Assembly: GCA_004519485.1 (NCBI GenBank)
Contig: CP038126.1
Span: 62,001 to 126,000, forward strand
Direction of reading: 5' to 3'
From: Nannochloropsis oceanica
Taxonomy: Eukaryota > Sar > Eustigmatophyceae > Eustigmatales > Monodopsidaceae
Length of the DNA: 64,000 nucleotides
Position 1 is the first letter of the stretch. Every line of letters begins with the position of its first letter. Below are positions 20,694-32,770 of the stretch, piece by piece. The position numbers and the translations under genes were made by a program. A model generated the notes under the pieces. It saw only the letters and a list, made by a program, of their open reading frames with translations. It made no database searches and was not told the origin of the DNA.

Positions 20694-21514
20694 TCATATG
20701 AACGTTACCAATGAAGCCCTCTCCTTCTCCGTCAATCTACATATTTCCTGGCCTTGATCATCTTTTTCCCTCTTTTCGATCCTCAAAAGGACGTTCTCTA
20801 CCCTGCCTGAATCATCGGCATGCTTATCATGGCATGGAATGTCATTGCAATCACTGCACTCCTTCCACGTCTTAGGCATGTCTTCTTCCTCCCGATAGCA
20901 GATTAGAGCTGACTTGAAGAGCCACTGTTCCTCTTGCTTGTGCTCTTGCGCATAATAGACAAGGAAATTCCCCTCGCTCCTCCTCGCCGTTGACGACAGC
21001 CTCTCTCCCGTAGCGCGCTGCTTTGGCAACTCCGCGATTTGAGCCAGCCGGAAACTACTACGACATGTCCAGTTCTTGGGCTTGTCTTCGAATATGCTTT
21101 GCGTAGGTCCACGTCCGCACGCATCAGCACCCAATCGTCCACCTTGCATTTGGCCATCACAGCCCACCCCCGCTCGAAGGTGGAGCCAAAGGTGGTGCGC
21201 TCCTCCTGAATAGCAGGAACGAATGTCTGCAGGTCTATTCGTTTCCCACCTCCCCGCTCCCCCGACGTCACCAGCTCGCATTCATCATATTCCATGTTCC
21301 TGCAAGGCTGGCACGTGCAGGACGTAGGAAACATCAAAACGTACCCACCGCACGTCACAAAGCAATGCTGAGACTTGATTCCCGCCATATCCCTCACCAC
21401 ATCCTTGTCCAGACCCACCAACTCCATAAATACGAAGGTGCGGGATTTCGCCTTCAGGTGGATGCCCGTCTCCGCCTCGCACTCCTCGCTGTCGTGGTAC
21501 TGCTTGCGCTCCAA
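20694..21514 (-). pseudogene. Unknown ORF with an apparent frameshift
   Basis: Two overlapping minus frames both look coding over complementary halves. The frame starting at the ATG at 21514 (MERKQYHDSEECEAE…) runs to about 21095 with a Cys cluster (TSCTCQPCRNMEYDEC). The frame ending at 20694 takes over with FEDKPKNWTCRSSFRL and a Lys/Glu-rich end. No intron of plausible size links them, so a one-base shift near 21095 is the simplest reading. It could be a decaying gene or a sequence error. I do not recognise the family. Its 5' end abuts the truncated APT-repeat copy, which suggests a rearrangement junction at about 21510. Confidence 0.4.
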
Positions 21515-22150
21515 CCCCTGTACCTACGGCTGCCCCCACAGCTGCTCCTACCGCCTTTCCAACAGCCGCTCCCACTGGTGCCCCGACTTCCTTCCCCACG
21601 GCTTCCCCAACAGTGGCATCATCGGCTGCCCCGACACTTGCCCCCACCGCCTCGCCAACGCCCGCCCCCATGGCAGCTCCGACCGACTCTCCCACCGCTG
21701 CCCCCACAAAGTCCGTCTACACACCTCCTTCCACCGATTCCTCAACAGGTGCTCCTACATCCACCCCGACAGCTGCCCTCACTAAGCCCGTCTACACTCC
21801 CCCTCCCACCACCGCCCCCACGGCTGCGCCTACTTACTCTCCTACTTCTTCACTCAGCCCCGACGGTTGCCCCTACGACTGCCCCAACTTCCATCCCTAC
21901 GGCCGCCCCAACAGCTGCTCCTACCTCCTCGCCAACGATTTCGCCCACCGCTTCTCCTACGGCTTTCCAGACTTTCGCAACCACGCCGTTAGATAATGTG
22001 TACTCCTCCCCTCAAACGCAAGACGTGCCCACGGAGCCTCCGACCATGGCACCTACCAAGTTCGTTAATAAGCCCAACCCCTACGTCAAGCTGGCCATCA
22101 ACAGCTCAAATGCTAGCTGCCAGGGCAACCGGTTGCGCAGACAAGGGTGA
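21505..22150 (+). pseudogene. Truncated, frameshifted third APT-repeat copy
   Basis: From about 21505 to 21855 one frame reads VPTAAPTAAPTAFPTAAPT-like units with KSVYTPP and KPVYTPPPT modules. The reading then continues in the next frame (TVAPTTAPTSIPTAAP) to a C-terminus with LDNVYSSPQ and a tail ending GNRLRRQG, clearly related to the GRRLRRGSA end of the two intact genes. The signal peptide and N-terminal module are absent, and the upstream sequence belongs to the antisense unknown ORF. Sequence divergence from copies 1 and 2 is high, so this is an old paralogue rather than part of the recent duplication. Confidence 0.65.
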
Positions 22151-25065
22151 AGCTGGGCGGAGCGAATGAGTGGGTTAAGTCGTTTGGGACTTGAATTAAG
22201 AGACGCAGAGGCTGCGAAAGACACCGTCCTATCGGAATTTGTCTGAAGTAGGGTGAGTTTAAATGAATATTTTAGCGAGGTGTGCCCGGTTGGAAAAGTG
22301 ACCAGAGTATATGAGTATGAAATGCAAGAGAGTATCAGGAACCGTAAGCCTGCAAACGACCCTAGAAGGATTGACATCGACAAAGATAGAGACACATGTG
22401 CAATGTATGCGTAAGGAGGTCACATAAGTGAACGCCAGAGAGAATGCCTCTCATACTACAGGTTCTTCGCTTTCTTCAATCCGACCATATTATCCTCGCT
22501 TTTGCTAGGCGGTTAGGATGGCTAAACACTTGTAAGCTTGTATTTGCTTCACCCATTGGTTGAGGGCTACGTGTTTTCTCATTTTAAAAAATTTCAAACG
22601 AGAAGTTCTTAAGAGGAGGAAGTCATTCTTCATTCGGCAAGGAAAGCAAATAATGTACGCACATTATTGAGGACTTTTTAAAAATAGTAATTTGACCTTT
22701 TAAGACGAGGATGGTGAGACAGATTCAAATATATCGGTTTTCATGATGAAATGATTTAAGATTAGGCATATAGTATTACAGCCGGAAATGCATGCGCTGC
22801 TCATGAGAGTGCGATGTTCTGCATGGTTAAGTGTCGGCCTGCTTTGACACGGGGCATTCAAATCAATCCCAATGTTAGTTGGAAATATGTCATGATTCAA
22901 GTCGTTGAAGTTCGTGCTATTGCTGACTGATCCATATTAAACTCCATTCGTATTTTTTTTATCGAAAATAAACTCTGAAAGCTCGTGTACGATCTAGACA
23001 TCATCAGCGAGAGCTAGGCTGGCTTGATTTTCATCTACAGTCATAATCTTTTTCTGAATAGCGGTGTTTCCTCTGCCTTATCATGTACAAGATTTTCGGA
23101 AATCGAAAAATACTTTGACGTCATCTTCTACGAGGATGTTTCAATTGTCTAGAGAGCTTGATTGATATTCCCCTGGAATGGAAGAAAGTCATCCGTCGCC
23201 TCCTCATCGCCAACATCATCATCATCCTAGACACAAAAATCGCCGTCAGTATGGGATTCTCACACTGCGACCCCCTGTTTCCCATCCTCTGCCGCCTCAT
23301 GATGGAATACTTCCAATACATAAGCGAGTACCCAAGGCAGATAGATCTTTTCTGTATTCTACAAAGGCAATTTTACTTGTGCCCCTTCGACTGACGTCCT
23401 GTTACTACTGTTCTTTTTTTCTTTGCTGATTGATGACTTCGCCCGCATTGAAGACCGAGCCTTGAAAGGATGAATGGTCTCCCAAGTCCAGCGGTGGGCA
23501 GAGCTGCGACAAATGCGGCTTGGTCCCAAGAAATTTATCGTGACCCTCCGCTGCCAGGAGCGGCAGACATATCATTGGTGACAGATCTCACAGAAACCAC
23601 CCTCGCAAAACACCACTCCAGACGCCCTGAGTATCACGGACTTCCGAATATGCCTATCTTTGTCCATCGCGCATAAAAACGATGGTTTTCCGCGTCCTTT
23701 TCTTCCCACAAACCACCAAGGTACTTGCCGCTTAGCACCACACATGAAAGAAAATACAATGTACAAGACTCTATACAGTCTTTGTGACGTCGTCCCGTAG
23801 TTTATGTGGTTTTGAGTTTACCGTGCCTCAATTCGGAGTATTCCGCGGCCCGCGAGCCTATAATCCAATTCCCTCGAGTCAATAATTTCCTCTTCCCTCA
23901 ACCCCTCACAAATGAAACAAGCTTTTTAAGAGCGCACACCCATTTGCTGACCATGCACTGAGTAGCGTAGCACTGAGTAGCGTAGCTACCTTCTTCGTGT
24001 TTGTTGAGGAGTGTGTGTGGAGAATGGAGGGTAATAGTGATGATGACGCATTCAAAATATGGGCATTGGCCATGGACCTTGCATCCTTTGCCAAGTGGGA
24101 CGCATCTTGAAACAGCATCATCATCACCGCTCCTCACTCACAGCAACCCAAAGAAATGATGGAAGTATAGAACACCACAACAGCGCACAGGTAGTAAGTA
24201 GACCTAACAACGTTTCGGAGGTCGACAAATCCGAGGGGTAGACCTTCCAAAATGTCGCGATCTACTTGCCGTCCCTGGTATTTGCCCACGGTCAACTCTA
24301 CGTCGCTCTCGAGACTGCGACTTTTTGGAAGGTCTACCCCTGAAATTTGTAACCCCCCCAATGAGAAAAGAAAACAATATCCGAAACGGACTCTTTTTCT
24401 TTTGATCTTCCCCTGCATCTTCACACACACATAGCACCATTACACAAGTCACTCCTCCAGGTGTACAAGCACCAGGCGTACATGCTCCCCCTTTACTTCC
24501 TCTTTCACTCACTCCTCTCTCTTCCCATGACTCACACAACGAATACACACCCCTGGCTGCCTACAGGGAGGGCGTACCCGCTAGTCAAGTAAAAAAAAAC
24601 ACATGGTTGTAGCCCGAAACATCAAAGTCTTCCCACCAGATCTCTCGAAATTTATACACGTGCCCATAACAAATGGAAAAAACAATATGATACCACAAGA
24701 GCCTTGAGACTTAAGTCATGGTTTATGTCGATCTCACGAAAAGAGTGAAAGAATGAATTGAGAAATGTTGATAAACTTTTAAGAAGCCGTTGACAAAAAT
24801 TTTGATTGCAGAAGACCCCTTGCTTGCTTGTTGCGGCCCGCGCCATAGACCCCGCGTCTGCGAAGATGAGGAATGTCTGTGTGACTTGATTATGAAGGTA
24901 CATAGTTTCGTAAAAATTACGTGCTTTCAATGGCACATTTATGTTGTCTCCTTTTCGCTTTCCATCCACGCGCTGACCACAACCATAGGCAAGAAAGAAA
25001 GAGAGGCTTCACGTCGAAGAAGCATCGGATCGTGCGTTGCGCGCGGATCCTAGATCAACCAAAGC
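22151..25065. other. Gene-poor region
   Basis: Nearly 3 kb without a supportable gene. A + frame at about 23158-23394 (reading KKVIRRLLIANII, HCDPLFPILCRLMMEYF) looks more protein-like than its surroundings but has no partner exons or motifs. A long imperfect inverted repeat lies at about 24219-24357. Confidence 0.5.
24219..24357. repeat. Imperfect inverted repeat (stem about 40 bp, loop about 55 bp)
   Basis: The left arm contains AGGGGTAGACCTTCCAAAA (24234-24252) and the right arm contains TTTTGGAAGGTCTACCCCT (24323-24341). Similarity extends outward through ACAAAT and inward through GTCGC. RNA from either strand could fold into a hairpin. It could be a tiny foldback element, a MITE remnant or a structured RNA; no target-site duplication is obvious. 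Confidence 0.6.
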
Positions 25066-27155
25066 ATGGGTCCTTTCTACCGATATAAGCGCGCCAGCAC
25101 CTCTGCATTCAGCACCACAAGTAGCGGCAGAAGTGGTGATGGTGGAGCTGCTGCAGGTGGTTGTGGTACCGCTGGCATGTCTGGCAATCCTCGTGGCTTC
25201 GCTGCTTTTTTCCGCTCTCTCCCGGCGCCCATCTGTTCAAGAGCCTCATCCACGACAAAAACGAGCTTCCGTTTCTTCGCGCGGGATCAAGGCGGGTTTT
25301 ATACTAGCCACGGACCCGAGGCCCAGGAAATAGCCCGCCGTTTCTTCTCCACTCAGACAGTAATCCGCCAACAGGCCGGACTCCCGTCTCTCTCCATCTC
25401 CCACAAGCTTTTTGCCTCCCGCGTCTTGCCCGCCCTCTTAGCCTCGGGTGTGGCGGTGGAGATCTGGGAGTCAGTGGCAGGGACGGGAGGACCGAGTGGG
25501 AAGGAGGAATGGGTAGTGGCGAAACGGGCCAGCCCCGGGAACACGCGGGAACTTGAGGAACTCATGCTCTCTTCTTTCTCCCCGGATGGGTCCGAGGCCA
25601 AGGCGGAGGCTACAGCGTTGCTGGGTACCGGTGTCATGATGGCCGTGCAGGCCCAGGGCGGGAGGCACGGCAAGCCTTTGGTGCTCGGTGAGTGGAGAGG
25701 GAGAGAAGAGGGGGCAAACGGCGTTGCCGACCCTCTATGTCATGCTCGAGAGACACACATTCGCATTCACGATCAAGTCATCTGTACACACATGTCCGGC
25801 CAATGACTATTAATAGGGGTGGCAGTGGCGAACGCATCATTCCGCACCCTTGCGGTGGGACAGTTGGAGGACACTGGCGAGTTCAAGGCCCTTGAAGCGC
25901 TGGCCGTGCAGGTAGGAAAGGAGGGAGGGAAGGGTAGTGGGATTGCGAGAACTCGTCCTCATACTTTCCCGTTCATACATATATGTTAAGGTGGGTGCCA
26001 AGGAGTGCCTGGTGATTTGCCAGCAGGAGGATGTAGGGGCCGAGGGCGACGAGAAGAAGGAGGATTACCTCCGCAAGTCGATTCTGGACGTGATGACACG
26101 GTAGGTAATTAGGAGGGAGACTCCGAAGCGAGAAAGGGATGGAGGGAAGAATACGCGATAATGCTTCTTGCTCACATACCCACGATCCATGAAATGTCAT
26201 TGCCGTTCTCCAGATGCGGCGTCCTGTGCACCCAGCTTGGGAGAGAAGCCTTCTTGCTGCGGCCCAAAGGCGGAGTGGGCGCGTCCGCGTCTTCGGTCTT
26301 CTTGGAAGAAATCCGTATGCTCATTCATGTGAGGAAGTTGGGAAAGCTGGGAGGAGGATGTAGAGTTGTGTGCGTACAGGTGTCTCCGACATGCTATTGA
26401 CTAGCTGATCCTCGCATGCCGCCTCCGTCTATACGATCGGGTAGGGACGCCCCGAGGGCCCTTCCGCCGCGGCCTCCGTCACCCGGCCCTGGGACGAGTA
26501 CGGCGCCAGTTTGACCGCGGTATGTCCCCCCTATCTTCCTCCCTTCCTGTCACATCCACCTCCCCGTCCACTCACGGCTCATCCCTTCCCTTTTTACTCC
26601 TTCCAGATGGCCCCCATGAAGCTGGCCCTGGCGAGTGCGCACGTTCTCCTTCTCCACCTGGGTCTGCTCCGCGACGAGCAACAGGAGGCAGAGGAGGCAG
26701 AGGCGTGCGCAGGGCCCGGGAGAGGAAACAAGGAGAGGGGTAGTGGCTGGGACGTGTCCATTCTCAGCCTCGCTCACTCTCTGCAGTATGACGCCATGGC
26801 CGCACGGTGAGAGGGGAAAGGCGGGAGAAGGATAGCAGGGAGGACCGCGAAGAGTTTCGTTGTCGCCTCCTGCTGACTTTGACGTGAGTAGGCGTCTTCG
26901 AGTGTGAATGCATCAGTTCACACAGCTCTCTCCACGCTACCCAGGGCTCTGACGGTATTCCCCGAGGTAGGCCGAGTTGAGTCCGTGTACCGAGGCAGCG
27001 AGGGAGGGGGAGTAGGGGGAGCGGGGCGGCAACAGCAATTGCAGCAACAGCAGCAGTCCAGCCTCTTCTCCATCCTTAACAAAACTCGCTCGATAGCCGG
27101 AACGCGATGCCTCAAGAGGTATATAGGAAGGGGGGAAAGGAAGTAAGGGGGTTGG

Positions 27156-27195
<40 letters not shown>

Positions 27196-30100
27196 TATAT
27201 ATTTATTATATACATATAATGAATATATATATATATTCATATATGCGTCGATCGAAGGGAGGGGACGCCGGCTCCATGGCTTCCCCTCTTTTAGTTTTCA
27301 AACACGGCGCTAGATTGAACATCCCATTCCTCCGCTCTTCGCACCGTCAACTCATATCCTCCATGCACTTTTCTTCTCCTTCGTTCGCCGCTTACTCGCC
27401 CCGTCAAAAAGGTGGTGGCAGCGGGCTGGCGCAGAGAAGGAGGAAGATAAAGCCGGGGGGGTAGGGGTGGCCGGAGGGAGGGGGACGGGAGAAGGCGGCA
27501 GTTTGCGAAGTCGGGACATAGTCCGATGCGTCGCACGACTCAATGCGCTTGTCTACAGTCCCCACATAGGCCGCTGTAATCACACTCTAGCCTGCTTCTG
27601 ACAAGAGAGCGACATAGCTCATGCATGCACACACCATCCCTCTATCCCTCCCTAACTCCCCCACCCCGAGCAGGTGGTTGCAGCGACCACTCTTTGCCAC
27701 GGCACCTATTCAGGCCCGCCAGTCTATCGTCTCCCTACTGCGGGGCGACCCCTCTCTCCTTTCTGCCCTTCAAGAGTGTTATGGCGCCGCCTCCCTCGCA
27801 GGTATGGGCCACGGGAGCATCTTTAGGTAGGTGGACTATCTGCCAATGAGAAAATAGGAAACATGCAACAAGGAGGGAGAAGAGAGAAAAGATGAGAGAA
27901 AGCAATATACTCACTCGCGTTGTGTCACATCCGATAGAAGCACCCCCGACCTGGAAAGGACGGCGCAGCGATTCCTCTCCTTCCCCCATGCCTCGAGGGA
28001 CAAGCTGGGCCTGCGAGACCTGCTCGAAGTCTACACGGCAGCCCTCACATTGGGTGAGCACGAGAGAGATGGGGAATGGAAGAGACAAAGAGCGACAACG
28101 CTATAAGATAAGAGAATTAAAACGAGTAATGGCCTCTGTCTGCACGCCTACATGTCATTTTTCTTTTCCTCCATACACAACTACAGGACGGCTCTCCCAA
28201 ACGCTCTCTTCCTCCGTGCCGGAAGGGGCATGTCCAGCTCTCGACGCACTTCTGCGGGAGCCCTTGGCCAAGGTGATGGGCGGATTAGCCCGTTTTCAAG
28301 CGCTCGTGGAGGAGGTAGGTGTAAACTTTGCTCCGTAGGCAAGTCACCACGGGGTTTTCGTAGTACCTACACCACGGCCTGACTCTCTGTCTGTTCCCCC
28401 GTACTGTCTGCCCCATTACGTGACTTGCAGGTATTGGACATTGACCGATTGGTAGCCACGCATGGTCGCGAGGTAGGTGTGAATTGAGGGGGGATTATCA
28501 AAGGGAGGTTGCGCATCTATTTCTCAATTTGCCGCCCCCTCCATCCCTTCTTGCGAGCAGGTGGCTGTAAAGGCGGCCTTCGATCCCTGCTTGCTGCGAT
28601 TGCGGGACGAGATGGAGGAGGGGAAGAGGCACATGGAGGGCTTGGCCAAGCAGGCGGGTCAGAAGGTCTACGGCCAGGTCAAGGACGCTGACAAGAAAAT
28701 CAAGCTCGATTGGAGGTGGGTGGGTGGGTTTGTGGGTGCGTGATTGGAAGGGGTCAGATGAAGGAAGAGGGTGCAGTAGGGGAAATAGCCACGCGCCAAC
28801 TGACTGACATGCTCATTTTCCCACCACACGCAGCGCCGTGCACCAGCACCATTTCCGCGTGACGAAGAAGGATCAGCCGGCCCTTAAGAAGATCGCAGCC
28901 AGCCTGGAAGTGCAGGTAAAGTAACGGGAGATGCGGACAGGGAAGGTGGCTAGAGACGAGATGAACGGAAGGGATGCTGAATAATCCATCTCCCTTTTCT
29001 TTTCTCTCTTTTCTTTCTCCTCAGACTCTAAGTGTACAGAAGCAGGGGCAGCTCTTCACCACACCGGGTCTTCGGAGGCTGTCGCAGCGGTGGGCAGCTC
29101 AGCAGGCGGAGTATTCGCAGGTGCAAGAGGGCATCGTCTCGCAGGCCGTGACCGTAGCCCGGACATATGCCAAGCTCATGCAGCAGGGCGGCCGCATCCT
29201 GGCCGAAATGGACGTCTTCCTCTCCCTTGCCCACGTGGCCAGCGCTTTAGAGTGGTGCCGCCCGGTCCTCCTCGACGATGAGGATGGCAGCAAGCGGGAG
29301 CTGCACATCACACAACTGCGGCACCCGGTGGTGGAGGCTGTTTTGCCATCGGCCTCTGATTTTATTCCCAACGACGTTCACCTGTCCTCCTCTCCCTTTC
29401 CCTCCTCTACCTCCTCTTCCTCCTCCTCCTTCTCCTCTTCCTCCTCCTCCTCCTGTACTTTCTCATATTCCAGCACCTCCAGCATTGTCAGTTCTGCTCG
29501 CCGGGGGAGCTGCCTGAGCCTGGTGACGGGGCCGAATTGCGGCGGCAAGTCCACCTATATCCGCAGCGTGGGGGTGGCCGTGTTGCTGGCGCAGATCGGC
29601 TCGTGTGTGCCGGCGGCGAATATGGAATGGACGCTGGTGGACAAGATGTTTTGCCGTGTTGGAGCCAGTGATAATCAGCTGCAGGGCGTTTCGACCTTCA
29701 TGGCAGAAATGCTCGAGACGCGCGCCCTTCTTGCCGCGGCCACGCCCCGCTCCCTGGTCATTGTAGACGAGCTGGGTCGCGGCACCAGCACCTTTGACGG
29801 CTTCGGCCTTGCCTGGGCGGTTGCGGAGCGGCTGGCGGGCTCGGCAGCGCTGCAGTGCCGGACCCTCTTCGCCACGCACTTCCACGAGCTCTGCGACATG
29901 GAAAAAGTTCTGCCCCCGGGCTCCGTCCAGAATCTACACTTTTCTGGTGATATGTCTGGCCCGGCCTCCTCCACCTCTTCCGTCAACGAGCTAGCGCTGA
30001 CTTATAAGGTGCGGTCTGGACCTTGTGACCGCTCTTTTGGCGTGCACGTGGCGCGCCTGGCCAGGTTTCCGGACGAGGTGGTGCAGGAGGCACACGCCCG

Positions 30101-30374
30101 CGTGGAGGCGCTGCAGGCGGAAGGTGCCCAGGGCTCGACGCCCGAGCAGCAGCGGCGGCTAGCGGCCAGGAAACGGGAGCTGGAGTTAGAAGAGCGACGA
30201 CGACAAAAGCGCGCGAAGGCAGGGGAACGGGAGCACCGACGCAAGGTGGTGGCGGCCTTGGCAGCTATGCCCCCTCTCGAGGACCTGCCCCTGAGGGAGG
30301 CTCTGGAGAGGGTGGTGGCTGTGGCGGAGAGGGGAGCAACGATAGGGATTGGAGCACACAGAGGGACGGGCTAA
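25066..30374 (+). CDS. MSH2: DNA mismatch repair protein MSH2
   Basis: Fourteen exons join in phase: 25066-25687, 25817-25911, 25991-26100, 26214-26328, 26445-26519, 26607-26806, 26945-27118, 27674-27826, 27938-28053, 28187-28314, 28431-28472, 28561-28715, 28834-28915 and 29025-30374. They give about 1138 residues (usual length ~930). Visible parts, in order, are the MutS domain I start (FFRSLP…DQGGFYTSHG), connector, lever/clamp helices (STPDLERTAQRFL, then AFDPCLLRLRDEMEE), Walker A TGPNCGGKST (usually TGPNMGGKST), VGASDNQLQGVSTFMAEM, Walker B VIVDELGRGTST and the ATHFHEL switch. MSH2 pairs with MSH6 or MSH3 to recognise mismatches and small loops in the nucleus. Oddities are a Ser-rich insert of about 40 residues just before the ATPase domain and Gln/Gly-rich expansion in exon 7. 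An in-frame ATG at 25177 is an alternative start closer to the family norm. Confidence 0.93.
27158..27245. repeat. (AT)n microsatellite in MSH2 intron 7
   Basis: About 80 bp of TA/TATT repeats, partly self-complementary (ATGAATATATATATATATTCATAT), inside the longest MSH2 intron (27119-27673). Confidence 0.85.
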
Positions 30375-30927
30375 GTGGCGCGAAAGTAAAGTAAAGTAAA
30401 GGCTGCGCATCGTGTGTATGACAAGCACTTTCAGTGGAAAATCTTAACATGCTTTCGAATTGGATTTGGTCAGTCAGTCATTTCGTCAGTTTTCTTCCTC
30501 CCCTTGAGATCCATGATGCGTTTAGCTCGTCTTCTTGCTTGTCATTGTCATCGCCATCCGTTCTTCGCGAGCAATACATCCCTCGTATCTAAAAAAAGCA
30601 CGGGGATATTTTTTTGAAGAGCTCTGTCATACCACTCTGAAGGTCAAGCAAAAGTCATCGTCACAGTCACCCATGGGCAAATAAAAATGAAAGTCTTCCT
30701 CTCGCCCTCTGGCATGCCCGTATCTAACTTGAAAGCAGGGTAGCTCCTGTACTTCCCTCCCCCTCTTTCTCCTCTTTTTCACCCTCCTCATCCTCGTCTT
30801 CCTCCTTCCCCCCTAATTCTTCTGCATCTCCTCCTCCTCCTCCTCCTCCTCCTCCTCCTTTTCCTCCTCCTCCTCAAGGGAATTTAGTTTGTGAAGTTTC
30901 TGAATACAACCATGCGCTGCCAAGTCT
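30375..30927. other. Convergent 3' flanks, MSH2 and LRR gene
   Basis: MSH2 (+) and the LRR gene (-) end towards each other. The interval contains a CTC/TCC microsatellite at about 30745-30880 and no gene. Confidence 0.6.
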
Positions 30928-32736
30928 TCACTCCTCTTCAGGCATATTCATCTTCCTACCCGGTGGGCTCACAAAGAACAAGGAGTCATCGCCGTCCTCC
31001 TCGGAGGTCTGCAGCCACCCGTTCAAGTCCTTGTTGGTATGCCAACCCAGCTCGTTCATCAATCCAACCAGGCCGTTACCCGACAGCTCGAGCTTCCCGC
31101 CCGTTGTCGCCAGCAGCTGCGGGCCCGTCGGAAGGAGCAGCTGCGGCAAGATGCGACTTAGCATGAAGACGTCCGCCTCATCGTGCAGGTGGTTCATTGA
31201 TGGAACGATACCGTGATCCGTGTCGTGGTTTTCTGCCAGGTCTATGGAGTCAAAAGGGGCACAGGAGAGCATCCCGCCGTCTGAGGATGAAGACGGAAGC
31301 AGCGCCGCCAATAATGTCGCCAGTCCCTTGAGACCGAGGCCGCAGCCCCGCAGGCTAAGGGCGCGCAGGCGCCTTTCGGGGTTGGTTTGTAGAGCCCGCG
31401 CCAAGAGGCGCAAACAAGGTTCGGCGCACGGAAAGGATGCAAAGCTGGTCGCATGGGAGAGGTCCAGGGACTCGAGGCTGGTGTTGTGGCAAAGAGCGGC
31501 GAAGAGATCGGTGATGGCGCTGAGAGAAAGGAAGGGACCGCTGCTGCTGACGAGGTCTAGGCGGGTCAACGAACATGAGGGTCGGACCAAGGCCCGAAAG
31601 ACACAGGAGGGCTCCAGCGACACAGGATCTCCTGGGGATGGGAAGGACACTGCCAAATGATTCAGCATCCAATCCTTTGCCTCAAGGCGGGTCGCCAACA
31701 CTTCGAGGGCGCTGCCTTTTTCTCTCAAGGCCTGCTGTGATTGTGCACATACCCCCTCGACATTTCCTCCTTCCTCCCTCACCTCCACCCTCTCTCCCAA
31801 ACCTTCCCTCGACAGCTTGATGCCATGCACATAGAGCGCCCGACAGAGTACACTCCCGAGCACCTGCATCCATGCCGCGGGCGACCAGACATTGTCACAC
31901 AGACTTACACAGGCCAGTCCGGGCACTGCAACCGTACGTCGTCGATTCTCGAACGCGCATGCAAGGGGCTCCGCGACATGGGAAGGCACGCCGTCCATAG
32001 AGAAGCGCGTGAGGGAGGGGATGGCCAGAAGATCAGCCATCAAGGAAGGGAAGGTTGGAGAGGGGACGAAAGGGTTATAACTAAGGTCGAGCTCACAGAG
32101 GTGCACTGCTGTCGATGTGACGGTTGCTTTTGGGAGAGAGGTGAGAGAGCAGGCTCGGAGACGGAGGCAAATGAAGGCCGGAAGAGCGGCGCTAAGCGAG
32201 GCCAAGGCTTTCGGGGTTAGGGGGTGAAAGCTGAGGTCCAGGGTAGAGGGCATGGACGTGGCTGCAGGCGCTGATTGCAGCGATAGACCGCCTGGTTCTG
32301 CAAGCCCGTCCTCGTCCTCGTCGTCGACATCAATCACTATCCGACCTCCTGCTCTCCCTCCTCCTCTCCCTCCTCCTTTCCCTCGGTCTTCCTCGTCTTG
32401 AATTTCCACTGCGTCGGCTGTCACCGTGCCCTCCAACACCGCACACAGCACTTCCAGGTCTTTGCGTGCCGCCAGTACAGGTGCCTCATACACCCGCCTC
32501 TCCTCCACTTCCTCATCTCCTTCCTTTACTTGCGGCAGCATCAGCAGGGACGCCACCATTGCGGGATTCGGAGGAAGGGCCCGTGCCTGGCTTTCGTCGA
32601 GGAACCGGAGGAGAACGGTTGGTACGGGATTGACGCAGCGAGAGGGGTCCACACCCAAGTGCAGGCGGATAGCCTTCCCGGGCTCCATCCCCCGCACGTC
32701 CAGCGCCTGACCGGGAGCAAAACGTTCACTATTACG

Positions 32737-32770
<34 letters not shown>

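Noticed and set aside
23158-23394. Plus-strand frame with HCDPLFPILCRLMM as a kinase loop (HCDPHPGN-like)
   Set aside because: Only three residues match, and no neighbouring ADCK motifs or splice partners are found.
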